Positions 45,440-60,000 of a stretch of 60,000 bases of DNA are shown one piece after another. The stretch covers positions 50,424,042-50,484,041 of the forward strand of contig CM060734.1 of the NCBI GenBank assembly GCA_030704615.1. The letters are read 5' to 3'. The DNA comes from Takakia lepidozioides. Lineage: Eukaryota > Streptophyta > Takakiopsida > Takakiales > Takakiaceae. The number at the start of each line of letters is the position of its first letter. Within the stretch, counting starts at the first letter, position 1. The translations under genes were made by a program, and so were the position numbers. The notes beneath the pieces are model-generated. The model did no database searches. It had not been told where the DNA came from and saw only the letters and a list, made by a program, of their open reading frames with translations.

Positions 45440-46310
45440 GCATATTCAGATACGTATGTCTGTGTCTTGCATAAGTGCATCAAGATGAAAGGCCTGGAAG
45501 TTGGAAAGCAGGTGCACACTCACATTATCCAAAGCGGATTCACGCCAAATGTTTATCTACTCAACACCAACATGTACGTTAAGTGCGGGAGCATCATGGA
45601 TGCTCACCAAGTGTTCAACAGAATGCCTCAACGATCTTTGATCACGTGGTATATAACATTGGCAGGATTTACCAAGCATGGGTGTGGTACGAATGCTTTG
45701 GAGACCTATGAGCAAATGATGCGCGAAGGGGTGAAGCCCAACCACATCAAATTTGTTTGTGTTTGCAATGCGTGTGCAAGCCAGGGAGCCTTGTTGGAAA
45801 AGGGGAAAGAGGTCCATGGTGACATCGTCAAAGCTGGTAATCCTGCAAAGATTGTTACTGAGTTGGTCCGGCCCCCAGAAAAAATCTCTGTCAGGGCATA
45901 CTGGCCATGTGTGGCCCATTTAGACATCAATAAACAAGCATAAAGGGGAGCACAAACAGTGTGCTTTGAAGCACACTTTTTGGTGCTTCCAATTAGGGGT
46001 TTTTTGACATGGCATACTGGCCCTGTGTGGCCCATTTGGACATGTTTTCAACACTATGGCTGAACGAGATGTGGTGTCGTGGAACGCAGGGTATGCATAG
46101 CAGGTATGGAGGCTTGGAGACCTATGAGCAAATGATGTGCGAAGGGGTGAAGCCCAACCACATCACATTTGTGTGCACTTGCAATGCGTGTGCAAGCCTG
46201 GCAGCTCTGGAAAAGGGCAAAGAGGTCCATGGTGACATCGTCAAATCTGGACGGTGGATAAGCAGATACTTAATCAAGGAGCTGCTCTTCTACCTACCTA
46301 AGCATTAGTA
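45440..46310 (+). pseudogene. PPR protein fragments
   Basis: The plus strand at 45480-45860 gives GLEVGKQVHTHIIQSGFTPN, MYVKCGSIMDAHQVFNRMPQ, GVKPNHIKFVCVCNACAS and GKEVHGDIVKAG: two to three PPR repeats. At about 46108-46240 a near duplicate reads TYEQMMCEGVKPNHITFVCT and EKGKEVHGDIVKSG. The frame does not stay open between the two blocks, and the linking sequence contains a repeated catactggccatgtgtggccc-like unit (45897 and 46014). No start region, E or DYW domain is present. It is debris of a PPR gene with an internal duplication. Confidence 0.8.
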
Positions 46311-46399
46311 CAATGACCTTACCTCGTGGAGCTGAACTCATCTTTCGTGAAGCTCTTTGCTGGCAGCAGCAGTCTTCATGACAGCAGCTGACAATGCTT

Positions 46400-46835
46400 C
46401 CGCAAGGTTGTGTTTTCAGCTTGCAAGCTGCCAGCAAATGATCTGGATCCACATCACATCTGGATCCCACAACCTACGGATAGAGACTGGCAGATGGGAA
46501 AACCTGCGGCGGGAGGACCGCCTATGTCTTGCACAGGGCGCAACCAGGAAATTGAAACTGAAGAACACTTCTTCTTCTATTGCCCTCTATACTATGAGAT
46601 CCGTAGGAGATTCCACTGTCTATTCCGTGGAACCCAATCTCTCACTGAAGTCTTCCACTATGAAGATCAGAAATGCTTGGCAGCTTACCTACACGAGGCA
46701 CGCACCCTTAGACAATCACACGAGCAACAGTTTTTATCTTTGAAACTGGTTTTGTTTCCTCTCTCATGTTTTCTTCCATTTTGTCCCATATGCTCCATTT
46801 TGTCCCAAACTACAGAGTGCATTAAAATGTGAAGA
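46400..46835 (+). mobile_element. LINE family B ORF2 C-terminal end and 3' tail
   Basis: Plus-strand 46550-46735 encodes ETEEHFFFYCPLYYEIRRRF and EVFHYEDQKCLAAYLHEA, a LINE ORF2 end with a zinc-knuckle-like Cys/His pattern before the stop. After it come ttccattttgtcccatatgctcc and related tail sequence. This is the clearest coding copy of the family whose 3' ends lie at 14.2 and 14.7 kb. It is 5' truncated. Confidence 0.7.
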
Positions 46836-47058
46836 ACAATAAGAAAAAAGAGGGAAATGGATAGAGACCAAAGATTAAAAAATAAGGTCAAAAGACAAGG
46901 GTAAACTGAGGCTGAGGAAACACAATCAATGACAAAGCACACCCCACTACCATTGAGCACACAAATCTTCGCAAGAAGAACCACGATGTGAACATACAAC
47001 AAGAATACAAATTGTTTCCTGCAAATGACAATCACGAACAGAAAAAATAGATTCTGAC

Positions 47059-49539
47059 CAGCACCCAGCTTCGGTAACTCCAAAACTCTCATGAAGAAAC
47101 CGCAGATGATGCAGTGCCTTCACCAATTCACACACTGCCGAGTAAAACCACTTGGTTGCAAGTAGGACCTGGTTGATCACCAGCGCTCTTCCAACAATAG
47201 AGAGCATCACTGAGCTCTAGAAAGCCAGTTTTTTCCTTATTTTCATGATGACCTCCTTCAGCCTGCCTTCACATCTTCCACGATCTGCTCAAGATGCGCA
47301 CGCTGTGCTTCCTTCTGAAGGGCTACATCCATCTGCAGTAACTCCAATGCAAGTTGGAAAGGCAGAACCAGTTACTAGCAAACAACTCACTGAACTGACT
47401 GTGCCTCAGCTCCTAGTAGGTCCCACCTAATTGGATCAGCTTGAAGATAATAAAAGCCAAATTTGAAAAGCTACAGTTGGTCTGTGCAGTCTTACCATTG
47501 CACCAACAAGACAGAAAATTGTAGGACCCAGAGAAGTTGTCCATGTTACAAACAAGTCCATTTCCAACGTCAAAACTCCCCTTCAGTTCCTTATGCTATC
47601 TTCCCCAGGTTACTGATTCAGACCAGTTTGCAATAATTGTGAACTGATACTATGGGAGCAGATCTTCAGTGCCTATTCTTCCCTTAACGTACCCACTGTA
47701 GCAAGATGATTCCCTCACCCACAGCTGAGTTCATCGCTGCAAAGATACACACACAAACCAAGATGCAAACCGAACTGATTTTCCCAATACCACCTCAATG
47801 TTGTGGCTAATTTAGACGATGGTCAGGTCACGGCATCTGTCAGGAACTCAAAATGAATTAACCTTCCCAATCTGCTGTCCTTGTCAATCCTAATCTAAAA
47901 TCCAGAGGAACGGAGGAACAGAGGCCCACCTTCAAGGGTTCAGAGAATACAGAAGCGACTGCCACCCCATCAACAGAAGCTCCACTGTTCTCCTCTCTTG
48001 CTGGTGTTTTCAGTTTCCTCCCCACCTATGTCTCTTTCAGACTCCACAGATAAGGATCTCCCAGGTGTCCTCAAAGGAGACTCGGGAGCTAGCCCACCTC
48101 CCCGCTGATGCCTTGCAATGTTTCGAGACAACACATCCAGTAACTCTGGGTGACAGTGAGTCAACTTCTGCACCCATTTTCTGTCGATTTCTGTCAAGAT
48201 TTGATATACACACTCTGCTTCTATGACAGATTGTGCATACAGGGCATAACTTTCTAGAGGTCTGACTCCTCCCTCTTTCTCTTCCTCTATCCCTTGTGAT
48301 GCTGTGCCTGGAAGCCTGCTTGCTTCACTTTCACTAACATTCACTTCTGCCTTTTATATCTGCCACCCTATTCTGGCCCTCACTCTCTCTCTTTTCCTCC
48401 TCCTATTCTTCGTCTCCCCCTCCCAATTTATGCCATGCAACAAAATTGAGAGATTTTTGCAGTCTATCCAGGCCCACTGCCGAGATACCCTCAATGAATT
48501 GTGGGCCATCTCTCTCAACTTCTTCCAATGTATCGCATTCCCTTCGTTCAACACTGTCAACCTCTCTACCTTTGGAAAGCACAGCTCCTTCCTCCGATTC
48601 AGGTGCTCCAGCCCCTGTTAATGCCATTTTACATTGCAATGTGACATTTTTTCAATCTATATTCAATGTTTTTTTCAACACAAACGTCTAAGAACGTCAT
48701 TTCCTAACAGCAAAATAAATCAAACAAACTAACAGTATCATGTCTTGTCAATTCAGGTATGCAACTGTGCTAAGTGTACATGATGGACCAACAGAAACCC
48801 CACTAATGCACACAAGAAGGATCTCTCTGTTGAGAGGACAAATGAGATATAAAGTGGGCTAGGTTCACATAATTCTCCTATCTACCAGGGTTTTAGGTTT
48901 GATCTACCGACTTGCATGGCATGATATCTTTGTGCGGAATCAATACACAGTGGCTGTCTGCCACAAACGTTACTCAATAACTCTCAGATGTACACGCACA
49001 CAGAAAGGGTATACTGCTTTTTCAGTGTGTACTGGCAGATTCACTCATCCATTGTTCCAATTCCGACCCCTAGAACCGCAAATCCGACATTTGTTGGGAT
49101 TATCCATGTTGCTCTTACCCGATTCTGCACCATCTCCCATCTTCTTCTCTCTCGTCTCGCCATTTCCGCCCACCGACCCCCTCATAAACTCTACAAGCAA
49201 GAGGAATTCAATGCTATCATGAATAAGGCGGCGATGCGAAATCCCCTGGTGCTCTCTTTCTCCATCCGATGGTTGCTCCCTCTCCAACACTTTATCCTCC
49301 ATAGCAGACAGCTCTTGCAAACACAGCCAGGCTAGATGTGACGGCGAGGGCACACTCTCCGACCATAGCACCCCCTTGAAATTCCATGCCTTCTTTATAA
49401 CTGCTTGATAAATGTCACGAGCAAGAACCGGATTTCTGTCACTCAAAGTGAGAAGACATGCACGGAATGGCTCAAATTGCGAGAGAAAAAGATGGTTTGT
49501 AATCGCACGGCCAAGTAATCTCTCCTCCTTGCCCTCCAT
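47059..49539 (-). pseudogene. N-terminal exons of a ZFYVE26-like gene, separated from the rest
   Basis: From ATG at 49539 the minus strand encodes the recognisable N-terminus of the At2g25730 family: LLGRAITNHLFLSQFEPFRA, VLARDIYQAV and VLWSESVPSPSHLAWLCL. Exon A is 49539-49119 (donor GTAAGAG). Exon B starts at 48614 and joins in phase (GAGAPESEEG). Exon C (about 48346-47985) holds KWVQKLTHCHPELLDVL, exon D is 47332-47273 (QKEAQRAHLEQIVED), and exon E is about 47117-47059 (ALHHLRFLHESFGV). The B-C and C-D junctions cannot be closed cleanly with GT-AG. The next family exons are absent; LINE, PPR and OSB debris follow. It may be the displaced 5' part of the gene at the left edge, a duplicate fragment, or an assembly artefact. 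Confidence 0.75.
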
Positions 49540-50105
49540 CTCTGGATTCAGACGAAAGCCAGAAAAAAAATAATCCACATCTGATTGCAAGAAAACCGAA
49601 ACTTAAGCTGGAATTGAGCCTACTATTCGAACAATTGGACAGCGCCCAGATCACGAGCATATGCGAACTAAAAATCTAAACGCAGAAACAGACCCTTCTT
49701 TCTTTGTAGACAAAAAGTGAAGAATACTACATGAGCTGCAGTTGGGTGTCGCAGATCCCCCGGGTATCCTCTCTCTCCTTTCAAGACATAGAGACACAGA
49801 GCAGCCAGCAGCATCTCTGTCACCAGTAAGTGTCCATGTTTTACTGGGGGCACGTGTCAGAGGAAGGTGTTAATCTATTCATCAGTTCGATCCATTCATC
49901 ATCCATTTCAAAGGCAGTGTGGTTGCACGTGAAGGAGGGCTTGGCAACTGCGGAGGTTGCACTCAAGAGGGCAGCAAATATAACCTTGTGGAATAGGCAG
50001 CGCTTGCAGCAAAGATGGGATACTGCTAAGGATTGGCCCGAGTTGTCTAAAACGAAATTGCTCACAATTTTAGCGAATATTGCAGCTTCCCAGTGAGGAC
50101 TGGCG
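49540..50105 (+). other. Region 5' of the ZFYVE26-like N-terminal exons, with an unidentified ORF
   Basis: An 89-codon plus-strand frame (49830-50096) encodes an Ala- and Lys-rich helical stretch (LHVKEGLATAEVALKRAAN, then LSKTKLLTILANIAA) with a stop nine bases before the LTR-like repeat. I do not recognise it. It might be the last exon of a divergent gene. If the neighbouring exon A is a real gene start, its promoter would also lie here. Confidence 0.35.
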
Positions 50106-51257
50106 TGGGGAGAGAGGAAAGTAGAACATGAAAGAGAGAAAGAAAGATGAGAGAGCTCAGATCATGGGCGAAGGATTCCATACTTGCGCGGGATGCTCCA
50201 AGAGGTACGAAGGGAAGCCAACAAAGGAAGCAGGGCCGTGCACAAGCAGCCCGCAATGACGTTTGTTTGATCCAGGGAGTGAACGCCTGTCGCGGTACTA
50301 AAGGAAGAATGTAGCCCAAATATACCAAGCCCAATGGTCCAACTTGGCTATTATTTTTCTACCGAATTATCCCATATCGTTTGGCACGAAGTGGGTACGT
50401 ATCCGCAGATATAAAGGCGGTCGGTGCAATAGTTTCCATACTTACCTGGGCGGGGTCTATCGATTATCAGCAAGGTCGATGGCCTAGGAAAGCCCGCTCC
50501 ATTGCACTTCGGTGGGGGTGATCCTAGCGTCTCTCTACGGAGGGCACGCACGTCGTAATTTGTGGCAGAGGGGGCTCGCGTTCGCGCGGCCCCCACAAGT
50601 CAATCCCAACCTTGGAAGAAGCATAGGTAGCCCTAAAAGTTGTGATCGGCTGTTAGGCGGAAATGAGTAGATCAGTATGTAGTGACGAGGCGCATGGGGA
50701 TTCAGAAGCTGGCCATTGCTTTGACAATTACAAATAGCCCGAGGCATCGCAGTTTTCGGGGAAGTTGGCTATCCCCACACACCGCCTGGGATGGGATGCG
50801 TATCCATACCATCAAGAACCTTGGGGTGTGTGGTGATTGCCAACCTGCCCCTAAAACCGTGATGCTCCTTGGGTAATGCTCCAGATAGATGTGATCTCGG
50901 ACATCGGCTGTTGGTTGGGCCCTGGCAGCAGCCTACCATCTGGATCAAGCAAGGTTGTCCTTCCCACCGAGAGAGCTCTCGTCAGAAAAGGCACCCCCTT
51001 GCCTTCAGTATCAAGTTTCGCTTTGGCTCTCCAAGGCACAGGAGGCCTATCTGTGATGCCAGACAGCCTACTAGTGGAGCGTCGGGAAGGCTATGATATT
51101 ACTACACATCTGATATTATTACCCTGTGGCCCAGGTGTCGGCTTGATAGGATGACGGACTCTACCGTGCGGTCTATAGGAGGATCAAGCCATCTGTGCGT
51201 GCAGTCGTTTCCGACTTTGATGAGCCTGCCATGGCACCCATGCCATCCCGTTGTACA
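50106..51257 (+). mobile_element. LTR-like repeat R5 (TG...CA), second copy with PPR fragment
   Basis: A 1152-base near-identical direct copy of 25766-26929. The TATA-like agatataaaggcgg is at about 50408 and the PPR E/DYW remnant at about 50704-50875. Differences are few substitutions and short indels, for example a missing cctagcgg-like piece near 51186. The flanks (tggcg / acaac) show no target-site duplication. Confidence 0.6.
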
Positions 51258-52320
51258 ACAACCTGCAGAAGTGCTCTTCTCATCAAAACTTACAATATCT
51301 CACATAACTGTCATGAAGGTCCTGAGCAGTCTGCGCGCAGGTTATCACCATACAGCACACACTGTAGATCCCTATCCTCACCTGCATCCAAACAGCACAC
51401 ATCCTTCCACACCTCATGTGAACAAGGCCTTAATGGGAAAGCGGTACAGACGGGGCGGAACAACAAGAAATTCTCCTTTTTCAAAAGCATACCTGTCTTT
51501 GGTGCTACCAGTGTATACCATGGCAACTCAATCGTATGACATGGTAGCCAGTCCCAAACCAGGTCTGTTGTTGCACATTTGGTCAGGTCTTGAGCCCACG
51601 ATATTGCCAGGTCCATGCTGGCTTTGTTCTTTTAATCCCAACGACATTACTTGAAGGATTGCTGAAATTCCTGTAGTCTTTTATGAGGTTGTTAAAACTG
51701 CCATAAAGCATTGAGCTAGCATTGTTCAGAAATGAGTGTTATGTGACTGTCATGATGTGATGGCTGGTTGGATATTGCTCATCAGAAGTTCCAGGGTGTG
51801 TCACTCCATGTTGATCCCAGCCCAGCATCTTTCTAAACGGAGAACCAGAAGACCAGCTTCATTAAGGAAATGAGAATGCTGAGTGGGTTTTTCCAATTTC
51901 TTTCAATTATGTCAAGAACGTCTTTGGGTCTACTGTCTTTCTTTACTTGAGGAATTTCTGCCTGACACAATTGTCTTCCAATGTGATGGGATTTGGTTCA
52001 GTATGTGCACAACCTACAGAAGAAGTATTCACTGGGCTCATTTGACCTTCTTGGTCATACAGCTCCTGTTCAAGCAGCCACCCTTGTCCTTGCTGGGCTT
52101 CCATCACCTGGTGAGCTGCTGGATTGATAGCACTTTTCACCGAATCCATAAATTCCGTACTATTTCTAATAGTTCAGGCAATATCTAGTTCTGACACAAA
52201 TGTTAAGAAGAGAATCAGAATTTCGTTTAAGAGAATCAGATAGTTGTGTCGGAATAACGAGCTTAGAGAATCAGATACTTGTGTAGTAAGAAATCTGCAG
52301 ATGCATGAGGAACGTGATCA
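51258..52320. other. 3' flank of the CYP97C gene
   Basis: No gene or repeat recognised. The part nearest 52320 presumably contains the 3' untranslated region of the minus-strand hydroxylase. A short sequence agagaatcaga is repeated loosely at 52207, 52230 and 52265. Confidence 0.4.
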
Positions 52321-57964
<5,644 letters not shown>

Positions 57965-59439
57965 AGCTCACAGTCTTGAGCTCGGCATCCTCAGAGACAA
58001 GAGAGGATGAGGTGCCACACCAAATCTACTGTCGCTATCTTCGTACCTTTCTACTCTACAGATCACACAACACAGTTTCCCTTGAGAGAAGGAAGGGCCC
58101 ACACATTAATTGTCCCTGGTATGGTCTAAAGAGGCTTCTTCAAACAGTTTGTTTTTTTGAAGTAGGAAGAGGCCCTTTAAAATAGATTGATAAGAGGAGC
58201 CAGAAAATCGTACCTTGCAAACTAATATCCCATATCGTTTGCCCTGAGATTTCTGTGCTCTATAAGTATCCTCATCCTCAATCCTTTGTTGTGTTCGCTG
58301 AGCCGAGAGAAGGTTAGCATCTCCCTCGATAAGGACGGGAAAAGCCTACGGGCTTTCACACATGAGGTTAAGGCTTCCCACCTCCGGGTGGATCTTACCC
58401 AATTTTTATGATCTTGAGGAAGAAGAAGGCATGCATACTTACCCTCAGGGGTTTGCTCTCGTTACTCTCTCCCCCGCTCGGTTTTGGGTACGCACAGATG
58501 AAAGCTTAGTTGTTGCTTATTGTGTACCGGGCGATTCTTTGTCCGTGTTGCGTTCTTTCGTCTGGCTTCCTGATTGTGTTGGTGATCACATGTTCATGGT
58601 TCCCAGCAGTTCTAGTCTAAAGAGAGATTACTGACCGTGGAGAAGAGAGGAGAGCATAGCTGGGCAGCTTGGCAAAGGTTGACCTGCAGACAGGAGGTGT
58701 GCTTTGAACGTGGTAGTAACAGTAGTAGTAGCTCTTGGGGACACCATAAGTTACACTTGCTTGGGCAAGAGTCTTCCTTCTGGTAGTAGCAGTCCACAAG
58801 CGAATGTCCCAGTCACTAATCCAAAACATCTCAAAGAAAATTTGCCTCAGAAACTGTACAATCTGCAGCTCTTTGAGCTGCGAATATCCCTTGCGAAGAA
58901 CATGTGCACAGCTTGAGTTCTGCATGGTTTTGTAAACCCAACTCTGGCATGTTTAGAAGACACGAGAGGATGATGGCAGAGTAGGGAGTAGGGAGCTGAC
59001 CAGACATCGTCAGTGCAGATGGAGAAATGAGCCTTTACAGACTATTTCCACTGTCTGCTCTATGTAGTTTGCACAAGGGAGAGGGAAGTATGTGTCTTGA
59101 TGTGCAGTCGTAGATCTAGCCTGTTCTTGGAGCATCCTGGTTGATGCTTCATCTTCTGATGTGGGTTCTGCGTTGCATGCATGAAGATCAAATGACATAA
59201 GAGCTTGGATTGACAAGGAGGAATGGCTCACAGAAGAAGTTTGTCCCCAGTTGCACAGCAGAAGGTTGAAGCCCATGCCATGGTAGTGATGGCATTGGCC
59301 CACCACTATTGGTTTGATACTGACAAGCAAGAAGAGTTGAAGAAGCCATTGCTCAGTAATATACATTTATTCACGTGCCAAGAGAGGGAACACATGAGAA
59401 TGAATTATGATAGGGCCAATGAATGAATGACCCCACAAA
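57965..59439. other. Intergenic region between the CYP97C promoter side and the 5-phosphatase gene
   Basis: The part next to 57965 should hold the CYP97C promoter and leader. About 58225-58620 resembles an LTR in composition: atatcccatatcgtttg (also found in R4 and R5), a ctataagtatcc TATA-like site and a T-rich end. It has no partner here, so the assignment is weak. No gene recognised. Confidence 0.35.
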
Positions 59440-60000
59440 CTATTTTGATTGTGATACAAAACTCCTATTTGTCAAGGCAATGTGCGCTTTCACTGGTTTA
59501 TGGTCTGAACTCTTGATTGCATTGATGCATGTGTAATCCTGCACTTCTGCTTGTAAGGAGCTTGTAGTGCTCACTTTATAAAGAATCCTATCTGTCCACG
59601 AGGGTACTCTTTCCTGCAACCAAAAAGATTATGAGAAGCAATCTCATGGGCTGTATACGAGTTTGACTTGACAAACAATACTGGCATACTAGTGCCTCTC
59701 TTCCCCACCCCTTTCCTGCCCAGTGCCTGCCTTCTCTCATTGCCCCTTAGAGAGGATCTTTCTTAACCCAGAGAACAAATTTCTTGACCTGTCCCAAATC
59801 AGACGAGCCAAATGAGAGATTGTTCCCACCATTTCATGCATTCACTGCTCCAAGAGGAAAGGAAGTTGCCAAAACAGACCTTAGAGCTCGTGTCGTAGTT
59901 GTCAGTGCCAATGTCGTACTTGTAGGTAGGAGGGAACAAGAGTGGGCCTTCCTCAAACCCATTGAAGACCTCACCACGTTTCACAGCTCTAGACAGCTGG
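59440..60000 (-). CDS. Inositol polyphosphate 5-phosphatase, last two exons (5' part outside window)
   Basis: The minus strand from the right edge to 59880 reads QLSRAVKRGEVFNGFEEG, then FPPTYKYDIGTDNYDTSSK, ending at a GTCTG donor. The last exon, 59613-59440, was outside the obvious ORFs and reads ERVPSWTDRILYKVS, then SSDHKPVKAHIAL, ending with TAG. FPPTYKY, the (R)xPxWxDRIL box and SDHKPV are signature motifs of the inositol polyphosphate 5-phosphatase catalytic domain, which removes the 5-phosphate from phosphoinositides or inositol phosphates. The exon phases agree. The stop follows the catalytic domain by ~15 residues, so the domain is C-terminal. The wording (YDIGTDNYDTSSK) is close to synaptojanin/OCRL-type enzymes, but the subclass is uncertain. 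Confidence 0.88.

Noticed and set aside
58612-58925. Minus-strand ORFs between the CYP97C and 5-phosphatase genes
   Set aside because: No conserved motifs and no splice-consistent extension; taken as intergenic.

Overview
This is a stretch of land-plant nuclear DNA. The evidence is spliced genes with GT-AG introns, a CYP97C-type carotenoid hydroxylase, a plant ZFYVE26-like giant gene, debris of DYW-type PPR genes, OSB-type PDF motifs, and abundant LINE, Copia and Gypsy remains. The wording of the PPR fragments and the medium-length introns suggest a seed-free vascular plant (fern or lycophyte), but I cannot name the species.

Layout. Positions 191-22341 (+) hold the last 33 exons of a ZFYVE26/At2g25730-like gene. 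All 33 join in one open frame of 2093 codons plus stop. Its introns carry LINE and Copia insertions, all antisense to the gene. From 22.5 to 35 kb lies a repeat-rich region: a ~1.05 kb repeat in two direct copies and one inverted copy, a ~1.16 kb TG...CA repeat that looks like an LTR and carries a captured PPR fragment, two PPR pseudogenes, an OSB-like fragment and one unidentified possible plastid protein exon. From about 35.3 to 44.3 kb (+) lies a large Ty3/Gypsy-type element whose pol carries a complete-looking C5-cytosine DNA methyltransferase domain between protease and reverse transcriptase, and a PHD finger after the integrase. This copy is broken by a few nonsense codons and frame changes. 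From 44.4 to 46.8 kb lie an inverted repeat of OSB-like fragments, PPR fragments and a LINE end. From 47.06 to 49.54 kb (-) lie exons for the N-terminus of the same ZFYVE26-like family as the gene at the left edge. A second copy of the LTR-like repeat follows at 50.1-51.3 kb.

The right end is ordinary gene space. A complete nine-exon CYP97C (LUT1-like) epsilon-ring carotenoid hydroxylase runs on the minus strand (57964-52321, 589 codons plus stop) and has a LINE in one intron. The last two exons of an inositol polyphosphate 5-phosphatase gene (-) enter from the right edge.

The most interesting object is the Gypsy element: a retrotransposon that encoded its own DNA methyltransferase and a histone-reader-like PHD finger. 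Cytosine methyltransferases inside retrotransposons have been reported, as I remember, from the charophyte Klebsormidium and from dinoflagellates. The combination here, in what looks like a vascular plant, deserves direct study. All assignments come from reading the sequence and recalled family features; no database search was run.
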